From assembly GCA_900317515.1 (NCBI GenBank), contig ONHA01000023.1, forward strand, positions 1 to 40,577: DNA of 40,577 nt, given 5' to 3'. The notes under the pieces are model-generated. The model ran no database searches and was not told where the DNA came from. It saw only the letters and a list, made by a program, of their open reading frames with translations. The DNA is from an uncultured Eubacteriales bacterium. Lineage in GTDB: Bacteria > Bacillota > Clostridia > Lachnospirales > Lachnospiraceae. This document shows positions 25,228 to 31,650 of this stretch, in pieces. How positions within the stretch are numbered: position 1 is the first letter of the stretch; each line of letters opens with the position of its first letter. The position numbers were made by a program, and so were the translations under genes.

Positions 25228-25602
25228 TTATTCTTCCATCTCCGTCGGTGCGTCAACCGCGTTTTTCTGCACGGAAGCGACGCCGTTCATGCAGCTCTTC
25301 ATGGTCTTGTAGCCTTCGCTCGTGGCGATGATCTGTCCGTTGGTGGCTTTTAAGCGGAAACGGAACTCGCCGGACTTGTCTGTGTAGATTTCAAACTTCG
25401 GATGTTTCTGCTTTTCGAATCCCTCTACGGTCTGGTCCTCAATGCCGGCAACCGGTGCATTCTTTGCGACGGAAGCGATGCCCTGCTTGCAGGTGATGAG
25501 AGACTTGTAAACCTGGGAGCTTGCGACTACCTGACCGTTCGTCGCCTTGAGATCGAATTTATAGCCCCCGTTCTTGGTTTGCTTGACTGCAAATTTTCCC
25601 AT
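25228..25602 (-). CDS. Tandem DUF1508 (YegP-like) small protein
   Basis: A 124-residue protein made of two copies of the DUF1508 fold. Copy one (about 3-50) has GGYKFDLKATNGQVVASSQVY and GIASVAKNA; copy two (about 68-115) has GEFRFRLKATNGQIIATSEGY and GVASVQKNA. The family is widespread, small and without known enzymatic residues; its role is unknown. Start 25602 follows AGGAGG; an in-frame ATG 33 bases further up has no ribosome-binding site. It is flanked by its own terminator, and no neighbour suggests a pathway. I see no clear promoter in the 25603-25695 gap. Confidence 0.87.
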   Translation of the reverse strand: MGKFAVKQTKNGGYKFDLKATNGQVVASSQVYKSLITCKQGIASVAKNAPVAGIEDQTVEGFEKQKHPKFEIYTDKSGEFRFRLKATNGQIIATSEGYKTMKSCMNGVASVQKNAVDAPTEMEE

Positions 25603-25695
25603 GATACACCTCCTTAATGCATGGATTATGGTCAAGTTAGATAAAGGAATGTAACTTAAGTATATGCCAATTGTCAGAAATATACAACAGATTTT

Positions 25696-26841
25696 TCAAA
25701 AAAATGTGAGCTCTTCCGCGATTAAATCAAGATTTTCGTCAGAATGCTCGACTTCCTTGGAGTATATTTTGGAGGTGTCGATGCGGTCGGAAAATGAAAA
25801 CCGGCCGCCGTTCTCATGGAAGCGGGCACAGTCAAGGTCGCGGACAGTCAGAAGGCCGAACAGGGAGAGGCGGGCCTTCCCGAGGACATCCGAATCGTAG
25901 GCCGCCCGGGGGAAGTAGCGGTTCACAAAGTAGCAAAGAAGGAATTCGTAGTCGTCGAGGGGGTCGCCGGACCGGGAGGTGAGGTAGGCGCGAAGGCGCT
26001 CCTCGTAGGTGCCCTCCTCTTCCATGGCGGTAAGGGAGGCGAGCGCATGGGTCCAGCGGTCGTCCAGGACCTCGAGCTCGCCGAGGATCTCAAGCCGGCC
26101 TGAGAAATCCGGCAGGTCTCCCGGGAGGAAATCAGCCCCGACGGAGGCGGATTCGTCGAAAGCGAGTTCATCCGCCGGGATTTCGGCAGTTTCATGCTCG
26201 TTGAGGAAGGTCTGGACTGCCCTGCAGTAGTTTAGGAAACGGCCGATCCTTTCAGGGAGCGGGCGGGGGCGGTCAGAAAGAAGCGCGAGGGCGCGATCGC
26301 GGACGAGCGCGATCCCCCGGCAGAAGGTTTCCTCGTCATCGGTGAGAGGTTCCTCATCGAAATCGCCGAGCATCGTATCGCCGAGATCGGTCACGGTGAA
26401 GCCCATCGGGCGGATCATCGTGAAAATGAGCCTGCCGACCTCCGGGCAGGAGAGCGTGAGGCTCTTTTCGATGGTGTCGCCGAGCTGAAATGTGTAGCGG
26501 GGGTACTCGGAGCAGACCGTGCAGAGGGCCTCGGGGCCGAGGTTTAAGACGATGTCGCAGAGATTCTCCTTATTCAGGAACGGACAGCGGCCGTCCACGC
26601 GGAGGCGGAAGGTGTGGTCGCCCTCGGAGCCGAAGACGCCGCTCTCGTCACCGCTGCCGCGGGCTTCATTTTCCTCAGACATCGAAAGACGGAGCCGTTC
26701 TCCGAACGGCCCCGGTACAGTGCGGTAATATTCAAATGTGTCCTCGTCGATGTCGAGCTCCCAGCCTACGCAGCAGGAGTCGGTGCATTTTCCGCCGATG
26801 CAGGCGAAATCGACAAAGTATTCGGGAAGACGCAGCTTCAT
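25696..26841 (-). CDS. FliB-like flagellin/protein lysine N-methylase
   Basis: A 381-residue protein with the cysteine pattern of the FliB family: C14, C19, C23, C24 (KCTDSCCVGWELDID), C86, C95 (RCPFLNKENLCDI), C107, C110 (CTVCSEYPR) and C132. These likely hold an iron-sulfur cluster. In Salmonella FliB methylates lysines on flagellin. No flagellar gene is in the window, so the target may be another surface protein. Start 26841 overlaps the stop of the FKBP-type lipoprotein gene (ATGA), so the two are translationally coupled. I see no clear terminator after it. Confidence 0.82.
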   Translation of the reverse strand: MKLRLPEYFVDFACIGGKCTDSCCVGWELDIDEDTFEYYRTVPGPFGERLRLSMSEENEARGSGDESGVFGSEGDHTFRLRVDGRCPFLNKENLCDIVLNLGPEALCTVCSEYPRYTFQLGDTIEKSLTLSCPEVGRLIFTMIRPMGFTVTDLGDTMLGDFDEEPLTDDEETFCRGIALVRDRALALLSDRPRPLPERIGRFLNYCRAVQTFLNEHETAEIPADELAFDESASVGADFLPGDLPDFSGRLEILGELEVLDDRWTHALASLTAMEEEGTYEERLRAYLTSRSGDPLDDYEFLLCYFVNRYFPRAAYDSDVLGKARLSLFGLLTVRDLDCARFHENGGRFSFSDRIDTSKIYSKEVEHSDENLDLIAEELTFF

Positions 26842-27827
26842 TCCTTCGCCATCTCCTCAAGTGTGGTGAGCGCAAGGTTGTAGGTGACGGTGTAGTCGAG
26901 CTCGAGCTCGGTCATGCCCTTCTCGAAGGCATCCTCGACGGAGGTGAGGCCGTAGTAGTTCAGGAACTCGGACTGCATGTTCTGGTACTCGGCCGAATCC
27001 GTGCCGCGGCCCTCCCTGGCGAGAATCGCGTGAGCCGTGAGAAGGATCTTGGCGCGGGAGCGGACATAGGCGTCCTGAGTCACGCCGACCTGATCGAAGA
27101 GCTGATCGGTCGTCATGCTGTTGGCCTCCGCGTAGGATTCAAAGTAGGCGACGATCTCGTCCCAGAGGTTCTTCGGGTAGGCCTTGACGACGGAGTTGTT
27201 GCAGACCTCGGAGAAGTATTTGTCAGCCGACTCGATGACGATCTCGTTGATCGTGACGTCGAAGCGGGCGTCCTTGCCGGCCAGCTCCTCGGAAGCGTAC
27301 TGTTCGGGGAAGGTCACGTTGACTTCGACCTGATCGCCCTTTTTGTGGCCGATGAGCTGCTCCTCGAAGTCGTCGATGTAGGATGCGGAGCCGATTTCGA
27401 GGTTCGTGCCCATGCCCTGGGTGTTGCCGCCGTCGAAGGGCTCGACTTCGCCGTTGCCGTCGAGGTCCGCGTAGCCGATGTAGTCGATGTTGACGGTGTC
27501 GCCCATCTTAACCTCGGTGCCTTCGGGTGCGAAGGGGTTGAAGCTGTCGTAGGCAGCAAGGGTGATGAAGTCATCGGCGGTTTCGGCGGTGAAGTCATTT
27601 TCGGAGACCGGGGCGTCGTCGAGTGCGATGTCGCCGACAGCGCTTGAGCTCTCGGTGCTTTCGGCCTCGGAGCCGGTGGATTCAGATGCTGCGGATTCCG
27701 CTGCCGTGGATTCGAATGTAGCGGATTCGGCTGTGGACGCTGCCGCGGATTCTGCTCCCGTGCTGCCGCAGCCGGAGACTGCGAGCATTGTTCCGGCGAT
27801 GATGATCGCCGCGATTTTCTTTTTCAT
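26838..27827 (-). CDS. Lipoprotein, FKBP-type peptidyl-prolyl isomerase (trigger-factor-like)
   Basis: A 329-residue secreted lipoprotein. The signal peptide ends in LAVSGC, a lipobox with the lipidated Cys at about 20. A Ser/Ala/Glu-rich linker runs to about 65. Residues 105-200 form an FKBP domain (MGDTVNIDYIGYAD, FDGG, FEEQLIGHKKGDQ, VNVTFPEQY, FDVTINEI). The helical C-terminus resembles the chaperone arms of trigger factor. It should help fold exported proteins at the outer face of the membrane. It is the first gene of a two-gene unit with the FliB-like methylase, has a good promoter (27863-27891) and AGGAGG before its start. Confidence 0.85.
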   Translation of the reverse strand: MKKKIAAIIIAGTMLAVSGCGSTGAESAAASTAESATFESTAAESAASESTGSEAESTESSSAVGDIALDDAPVSENDFTAETADDFITLAAYDSFNPFAPEGTEVKMGDTVNIDYIGYADLDGNGEVEPFDGGNTQGMGTNLEIGSASYIDDFEEQLIGHKKGDQVEVNVTFPEQYASEELAGKDARFDVTINEIVIESADKYFSEVCNNSVVKAYPKNLWDEIVAYFESYAEANSMTTDQLFDQVGVTQDAYVRSRAKILLTAHAILAREGRGTDSAEYQNMQSEFLNYYGLTSVEDAFEKGMTELELDYTVTYNLALTTLEEMAKE

Positions 27828-27862
27828 GATGGATGTTCCTCCTTAATTAAGACGCTTCAACC

Positions 27863-27891
27863 ATCATACTCACTAATTGTGAAAAAAGCAA
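27863..27891 (-). promoter_or_regulatory. Promoter of the FKBP lipoprotein-methylase operon
   Basis: On the minus strand: TTGCTT (27891-27886), 17 bases, TATGAT (27868-27863), about 36 bases before the start codon. Confidence 0.7.
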
Positions 27892-27901
27892 GAACAAAAG
27901 A

Positions 27902-27959
27902 GGGACGGTTCTTGCGCCGGCGTGGGGACAGTCCCCACGACGGCGTAAGAACCGTCCCC
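27902..27959. repeat. GGGACGGTTCT palindromic repeat, copy A
   Basis: Two arms of about 27 bases form a nearly perfect stem; the outer part is GGGACGGTTCTT / AAGAACCGTCCC and the tip is GTGGGGACAGTCCCCAC. The same core recurs at 33531-33629 and 35784-35836. It lies just behind galK and, with T-rich sequence beyond it on the minus strand, could also end the galK transcript. Confidence 0.9.
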
Positions 27960-27970
27960 ACTGCGGTGCT

Positions 27971-29197
27971 TTACAGGCGTACAGCGCCGGTTGCGCGGAT
28001 GTTCATCGGGTAGACGTTCTCGCGGCCGAACCAGCGGGAGATGTAGTCGACGTACTCCTGCTCCTTCTCCATCGGGATGACCGCCGCAATGACGCCGGCG
28101 AACCCGCCGCCGTGGACGCGGCAGACCCCGCGGCCGATCTTCTTAAGGTAAAGCTCCGTGAGGACCAGGGCAAGCGCAATCTTCTCCTCGGTCGGGTCGG
28201 CGTTGGTGTAGACGTTCTGGAGCAGCTCGTAGGAGGAGCGGCCGGACTCCTCGAGGAGGGTGAGAACCTTCTCGATGTCGCCTGCCCTGACCGCCTCGCC
28301 GACCTCGCGGACGCGGCGGTTCTCCTCGAAGAAGTGGATCGAGCGGAGGATGGCGCGGTCATTGTCGATCTTGTCGACGTTCATGAGAAGATCGTCGAAG
28401 CTTACATCGCAGAGGCGCTGGCCGCCCAGGATCTTCGCAACCAGCTTCATCTCATCCGGGATCTCGGAGTACTCGGCGGAGAGGTCTGCATGGCCCTTGC
28501 CGGTGTTCACGATGACGTAGGAGTAGCCGCCGTCGGCAAATGAAAAGCTCACCTTCTCGTAGACCGGATCCGGATCCCTGAAGGAAAGCATGATCGGGCC
28601 GCCGACCGCGCAGGCCATCTGGTCCATGAGTCCGGAGGACTTGAACCACCATTTATTTTCAGCATACTGGCCGGCCTTCGCGTAATCGGCGCAGGTGAGC
28701 GCGCCGTCGTTGAAGAAATCGTTAATGATCGCCATCACAAGCATCTCGAAGGATGCGGAGGAGCTGACGCCGGCTGCGGGGATGACATTTGTCTTTGCGT
28801 AGCAGTCAAAACCGCCGATCTTGTGGCCGGTACGGAGGACATACTCGATCATGCCGGCGACGAGGGCGGTCGTTCCCTTGCCCTTCTTGATGCCGCCGAG
28901 GTCATTTATGTCGATGATCAGCTCGCGGTAGCCCTCGGAGAGGATGCGGACAAGGCCGGTGTCCGTCTTTGCGGCGGCGCCGATCGTGTCCAGCGTGATG
29001 CTGCCGGCGAGAACCAGGCCGCCGTTGTGGTCGGTGTGGTTGCCGATGATCTCGGTGCGGCCGGGCGCGGTGAAGAACGCGGCTTCCTTGTGGCCGTACT
29101 GCGCCTCAAACTTTTCGGCGAGGTCCGCATAGCGGGCGGAAGACTTTTCTGTTTCACCATAGACGCGGCTTAAGGTTTCATTTGACGGGATATTCAT
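27971..29197 (-). CDS. galK: Galactokinase
   Basis: A 408-residue GHMP kinase that phosphorylates galactose at C1, the entry step of the Leloir pathway. Motif one, APGRTEIIGNHTDHNGG, is at 44-60. Motif two, the ATP-binding PAAGVSSSASFEM, is in the middle. Motif three, GRGVCRVHGGGFAGVIAAV, is near the C-terminus. I chose ATG 29197, preceded by AGGAGG; the frame stays open 82 codons further up, but that stretch is hydrophobic and unlike the family. galT and galE are not here. It faces away from an AraC regulator that may control it. A palindromic repeat follows the stop. Confidence 0.93.
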   Translation of the reverse strand: MNIPSNETLSRVYGETEKSSARYADLAEKFEAQYGHKEAAFFTAPGRTEIIGNHTDHNGGLVLAGSITLDTIGAAAKTDTGLVRILSEGYRELIIDINDLGGIKKGKGTTALVAGMIEYVLRTGHKIGGFDCYAKTNVIPAAGVSSSASFEMLVMAIINDFFNDGALTCADYAKAGQYAENKWWFKSSGLMDQMACAVGGPIMLSFRDPDPVYEKVSFSFADGGYSYVIVNTGKGHADLSAEYSEIPDEMKLVAKILGGQRLCDVSFDDLLMNVDKIDNDRAILRSIHFFEENRRVREVGEAVRAGDIEKVLTLLEESGRSSYELLQNVYTNADPTEEKIALALVLTELYLKKIGRGVCRVHGGGFAGVIAAVIPMEKEQEYVDYISRWFGRENVYPMNIRATGAVRL

Positions 29198-29251
29198 TAA
29201 GGCTGACCTCCTTTTGCATTTGATTATATGATTGACAACTGTATGTATCCC

Positions 29252-29260
29252 ATTATAACA
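29252..29260 (-). promoter_or_regulatory. Extended -10 promoter of galK
   Basis: On the minus strand TGTTATAAT is a perfect extended -10 about 55 bases before the galK start. The -35 region (AAGGAT) is poor, so activation by a regulator is possible; the AraC gene on the other side is the obvious candidate. Confidence 0.6.
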
Positions 29261-29321
29261 GAAGAGGCTGAAAAATCCTTGAGATTCACACGGAAAAAAA
29301 GGAAAATTTTGCGGTGAATAC

Positions 29322-29350
29322 TTGCAAAAGTGCGGATAATCGGGGATAAT
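29322..29350 (+). promoter_or_regulatory. Promoter of the AraC-family gene
   Basis: TTGCAA (29322-29327), 17 bases, GATAAT (29345-29350). The start site would lie about 24 bases before the ATG. An alternative, TTGACA (29232-29237) with TATAAC 16 bases on, overlaps the galK -10. Confidence 0.65.
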
Positions 29351-29380
29351 TATGGAAAATCCTGTATCCGCGGAGGGAAT

Positions 29381-30307
29381 ATGGCAAATACAAACCTTAA
29401 GCAGATCGAGGTCGGCCGCGATAAGAAGGAGCTGAAGGAACACGGAAGCGAGGACTTTCCGTTTCTTGTCTCCTACGAGCGCCTGGGGGACTATGTGTCG
29501 GGATCATTTTTTACGCACTGGCACCCGGAGATCGAGATCACGCTGGCGACGGAAGGGCAGATGCTCTACAAGGTGAACCGGGAGGTGCTTCTGTTTAAGA
29601 AGGGCGAGGTGCTGGTCTCGAACACGAACGTCCTCCACTCCGGTACGATGGACGGTGAGAGGGATTGTGTCTACACGTCGGTCACGTTTCACCCGCGCCT
29701 CGTGTACGGAAGCCAGGAGAGTGTGGTCTATCGCCGCTATGCGGAGCCGGTGCTGATGAATTTTGCGTTCCAGGCTCTTCATTTTTCGGAAAATGACCAA
29801 GACCTTCCGTATGTGCGGAGCCTCGTGGAGAAGCTGTCCGCACTGGACGCCGCAAGACCTGTATTTTACGAGATCGCGGTGAGGGAGACCCTGTCCAGGA
29901 TCTGGGAGGTCGTCTACCGCCGGATGCCGGCCGACTCGAAGGATGCCCCGCACGGGAGAATGGAATATGAGCGGGTCAAGAAAATGCTGGATTATATCGA
30001 GCAGCACTACGCGGAAAATGTGCGCCTTTCAGGCATCTCGGAGGAGGTGCTGCTGTGCGAGAGCGAGTGCTGCCGGCTCTTCAAGCGCTACATGAACATG
30101 ACGATCATCGAGTACCTGAACAATTACAGAATCGACCGGTCGATCGAGAGCCTGGCGGATACGGACCTCTCCGTGACGGAGATCGCCCTCATGTCCGGTT
30201 TCTCCGACCCGAATTATTATTCGAAAATGTTCTCGGCGCGAAAAGGCGTAAGCCCGAGAAAATACAGGAAGCGGTTCAGCCGGGAGGCACGGGCCGGGGC
30301 GGATTGA
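29381..30307 (+). CDS. AraC-family transcriptional regulator with cupin sensor domain
   Basis: A 308-residue regulator. Residues 20-100 form a cupin-type sensing domain (FTHWHPEIEITLATEGQMLY, then GEVLVSNTNVLHSG). The last 100 residues hold the two helix-turn-helix units of AraC, ending in EIALMSGFSDPNYYSKMFSARKGVSPRKYRK, a typical signature. Such proteins usually bind a sugar and activate its uptake or breakdown genes. The gene is divergent from galK, so galactose or a galactoside is a fair guess for the ligand; the sequence does not prove it. ATG 29381 follows GGAGGG by a few bases. About 57 bases after its stop begins a TetR-type gene on the same strand. Confidence 0.88.
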   Translation: MANTNLKQIEVGRDKKELKEHGSEDFPFLVSYERLGDYVSGSFFTHWHPEIEITLATEGQMLYKVNREVLLFKKGEVLVSNTNVLHSGTMDGERDCVYTSVTFHPRLVYGSQESVVYRRYAEPVLMNFAFQALHFSENDQDLPYVRSLVEKLSALDAARPVFYEIAVRETLSRIWEVVYRRMPADSKDAPHGRMEYERVKKMLDYIEQHYAENVRLSGISEEVLLCESECCRLFKRYMNMTIIEYLNNYRIDRSIESLADTDLSVTEIALMSGFSDPNYYSKMFSARKGVSPRKYRKRFSREARAGAD

Positions 30308-30364
30308 ATTTTTTGGGAATATCCTGTATGATAGCGATAAAATACTGTTACCGGGGGATTGGCC

Positions 30365-30874
30365 TTGAAAGATAAGATTGCAAAGACCTGCGTTCAGATG
30401 CTGCGGACACGCAACTTGGATGAGATCACCGTCTGTGATGTCGCGAAGCAGTGCGGGATCTCGAGGCAGGCATTTTATTATTATTTTGAAAATATTGAGT
30501 CGGCTCTTCTGTACTCCGCAGAGGGAATGCTTGATTATCTGCGGCAGAAATGCACGGAGATCAGGGATCCGGTCGAGGCCATCCGCTTTCTCACGAGGAG
30601 CTACAGGGATCAGTATGATCTTTTGAGGAATCTCATTCAGTCCAAAAGCCATCTGCGCATAAAACGGTATTATCATGACAGTCTCTACAGCATTGTCAGT
30701 GCGCACCTTGCATGGTACATGAGGGACGCGGAGATAGAGGAGCTGGAAATCAGGGCGGCGTTTATCGCCTACGGTCTGGGCGGCCTCCTCTATGAGCGCT
30801 GCGCTGACCCGGAACTTGACACGGACAAGCTGGCGGATGAGATTTACCGGTATATTTTTAAGAGCGGAAGATGA
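30365..30874 (+). CDS. TetR-family regulator (DhaS-like)
   Basis: A 169-residue regulator. The N-terminal helix-turn-helix (ITVCDVAKQCGISRQAFYYYFENIESAL) is typical of TetR. The C-terminal half resembles the short domain of DhaS-like members, which act with partner proteins or as repressors of neighbouring genes. No small-molecule site can be read. The start appears to be TTG at 30365, seven bases after GGGGG; a TTG six bases earlier sits too close to that site. The ArsR gene follows after 27 bases, so they may share a transcript. A tentative promoter is TTGGGA (30314-30319), 17 bases, GATAAA. Confidence 0.82.
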   Translation: MKDKIAKTCVQMLRTRNLDEITVCDVAKQCGISRQAFYYYFENIESALLYSAEGMLDYLRQKCTEIRDPVEAIRFLTRSYRDQYDLLRNLIQSKSHLRIKRYYHDSLYSIVSAHLAWYMRDAEIEELEIRAAFIAYGLGGLLYERCADPELDTDKLADEIYRYIFKSGR

Positions 30875-30901
30875 TATTTTTTAGCACAGGAGGGATAAGA
30901 T

Positions 30902-31261
30902 ATGGCTCTCGGGGAAGTTGAACACTGCGAAGTAACGGAGATCCACGAGGATCTGATTCGCACCGTAAATGAAAAAATGCCGCCGGAAGATCTCCTCTAC
31001 GATCTCGCGGAGCTCTTTAAAGTGTTCGGGGATTCGACGCGCATCAAGATCCTGTTCGCACTTTTTGAGGCGGAGGTCTGTGTGTGCGACATCGCCGAAA
31101 GCCTTCACATGACCCAGTCGGCGGTGTCCCACCAGCTGAGGATCCTGAAGCAGGCGAAGCTGGTGAAGAGCCGGCGCGACGGCAAGCAGGTATTTTACTC
31201 GCTGGATGACGAGCACGTCGCGACGATCATCAACGTCGGACTTGAGCACATCGAAGAATGA
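30902..31261 (+). CDS. ArsR/SmtB-family metal-sensing repressor
   Basis: A 119-residue winged-helix repressor. The recognition region is MTQSAVSHQLRILKQAKLV. Both known metal sites can be seen: the alpha-3 type (C60-V-C62-D63, with C9 near the N-terminus) as in CadC, and the alpha-5 type D103-x-H105, H116-x-x-E119, an exact DxHx10HxxE pattern as in SmtB/CzrA. It should leave DNA when it binds Zn, Cd, Pb or Co. The operator ATATGAA-n6-TTCATAT lies at 31322-31341, in front of the HMA and ATPase genes downstream, so this is the control switch of the metal exporter. Start ATG follows AGGAGG. Confidence 0.92.
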   Translation: MALGEVEHCEVTEIHEDLIRTVNEKMPPEDLLYDLAELFKVFGDSTRIKILFALFEAEVCVCDIAESLHMTQSAVSHQLRILKQAKLVKSRRDGKQVFYSLDDEHVATIINVGLEHIEE

Positions 31262-31283
31262 TATAAAATATGTAAATACCCCC

Positions 31284-31311
31284 TTGACAGACGTGTTCCG
31301 GGGGGTATAAT
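31284..31311 (+). promoter_or_regulatory. Promoter of the metal-export operon, within a CCCCC/GGGGG dyad
   Basis: TTGACA (31284-31289), 16 bases, TATAAT (31306-31311): both boxes perfect. The boxes sit within an inverted repeat, TACCCCC (31277-31283) and GGGGGTA (31301-31307). GC-rich TACCCC/GGGGTA arms recall CsoR-type operators, though the 17-base gap is wider than usual. Confidence 0.85.
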
Positions 31312-31321
31312 AAAATCAAAC

Positions 31322-31341
31322 ATATGAACAAGTATTCATAT
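31322..31341 (+). promoter_or_regulatory. ArsR/SmtB-type operator
   Basis: Perfect 7-base arms ATATGAA and TTCATAT flank six bases. This matches the TGAA...TTCA dyads bound by SmtB, CzrA and CadC. It lies just after the predicted transcription start, where a bound repressor would block the exporter genes. Confidence 0.8.
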
Positions 31342-31367
31342 AATCATAGCTTCGGAGGATTTAAAAA

Positions 31368-31586
31368 ATGAAAAAAACATACAAGATCGACGTCGACTGT
31401 GCCAACTGCGCCAACAAGATGGAGGAGGCGACGAAGAATACAGAGGGTGTGAAGGATGCAACCGTCAACTTCATGGTGCTCAAGATGAAAGTCGAATTTG
31501 AGGACGGCGCGGATGTTGACGCAGTGATGCAGGAGGTTGTGAAGAACTGCAAGGTCGTTGAGGACGACTGCGAGATCTTCCTTTGA
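31368..31586 (+). CDS. Free-standing heavy-metal-associated (HMA) domain protein
   Basis: A 72-residue protein that is one HMA fold. The metal-binding loop is DVDCANCANKMEEA, with the CxxC pair at residues 11 and 14. Acidic residues at the C-terminus (EDDCEIF) add a third Cys. The leading Asp before the CxxC loop is common in zinc/cadmium-type HMA domains. In many exporters this domain is fused to the N-terminus of the pump; here the ATPase 64 bases downstream has none, so the free protein likely passes metal to it. Start follows GGAGG. A strong hairpin with a T-rich tail lies between the two genes. Confidence 0.9.
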   Translation: MKKTYKIDVDCANCANKMEEATKNTEGVKDATVNFMVLKMKVEFEDGADVDAVMQEVVKNCKVVEDDCEIFL

Positions 31587-31597
31587 TGGGACGAGAG

Positions 31598-31634
31598 ACC
31601 AGCCGCGCACGGGTGCCGGCTGGTTTTCATTTTT
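31598..31634 (+). terminator. Terminator-like hairpin inside the metal-export operon
   Basis: ACCAGCCG (31598-31605) pairs with CGGCTGGT (31617-31624), with an inner GCAC/GTGC stem, and runs into TTTTCATTTTT. It sits between the HMA and ATPase genes and probably reduces, rather than blocks, read-through. Confidence 0.75.
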
Positions 31635-31650
31635 CGAAAAGAGGCGTAAA

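Noticed and set aside
26490-27647. A long plus-strand frame opposite the FliB-like and FKBP genes
   Set aside because: It crosses two genes with strong motifs on the other strand and starts with an Arg/Gly/Cys-rich sequence typical of shadow frames.
29198-29443. An 82-residue upstream extension of galK
   Set aside because: The stretch has no homology to galactokinases, contains the likely promoter, and the internal ATG has AGGAGG in front.
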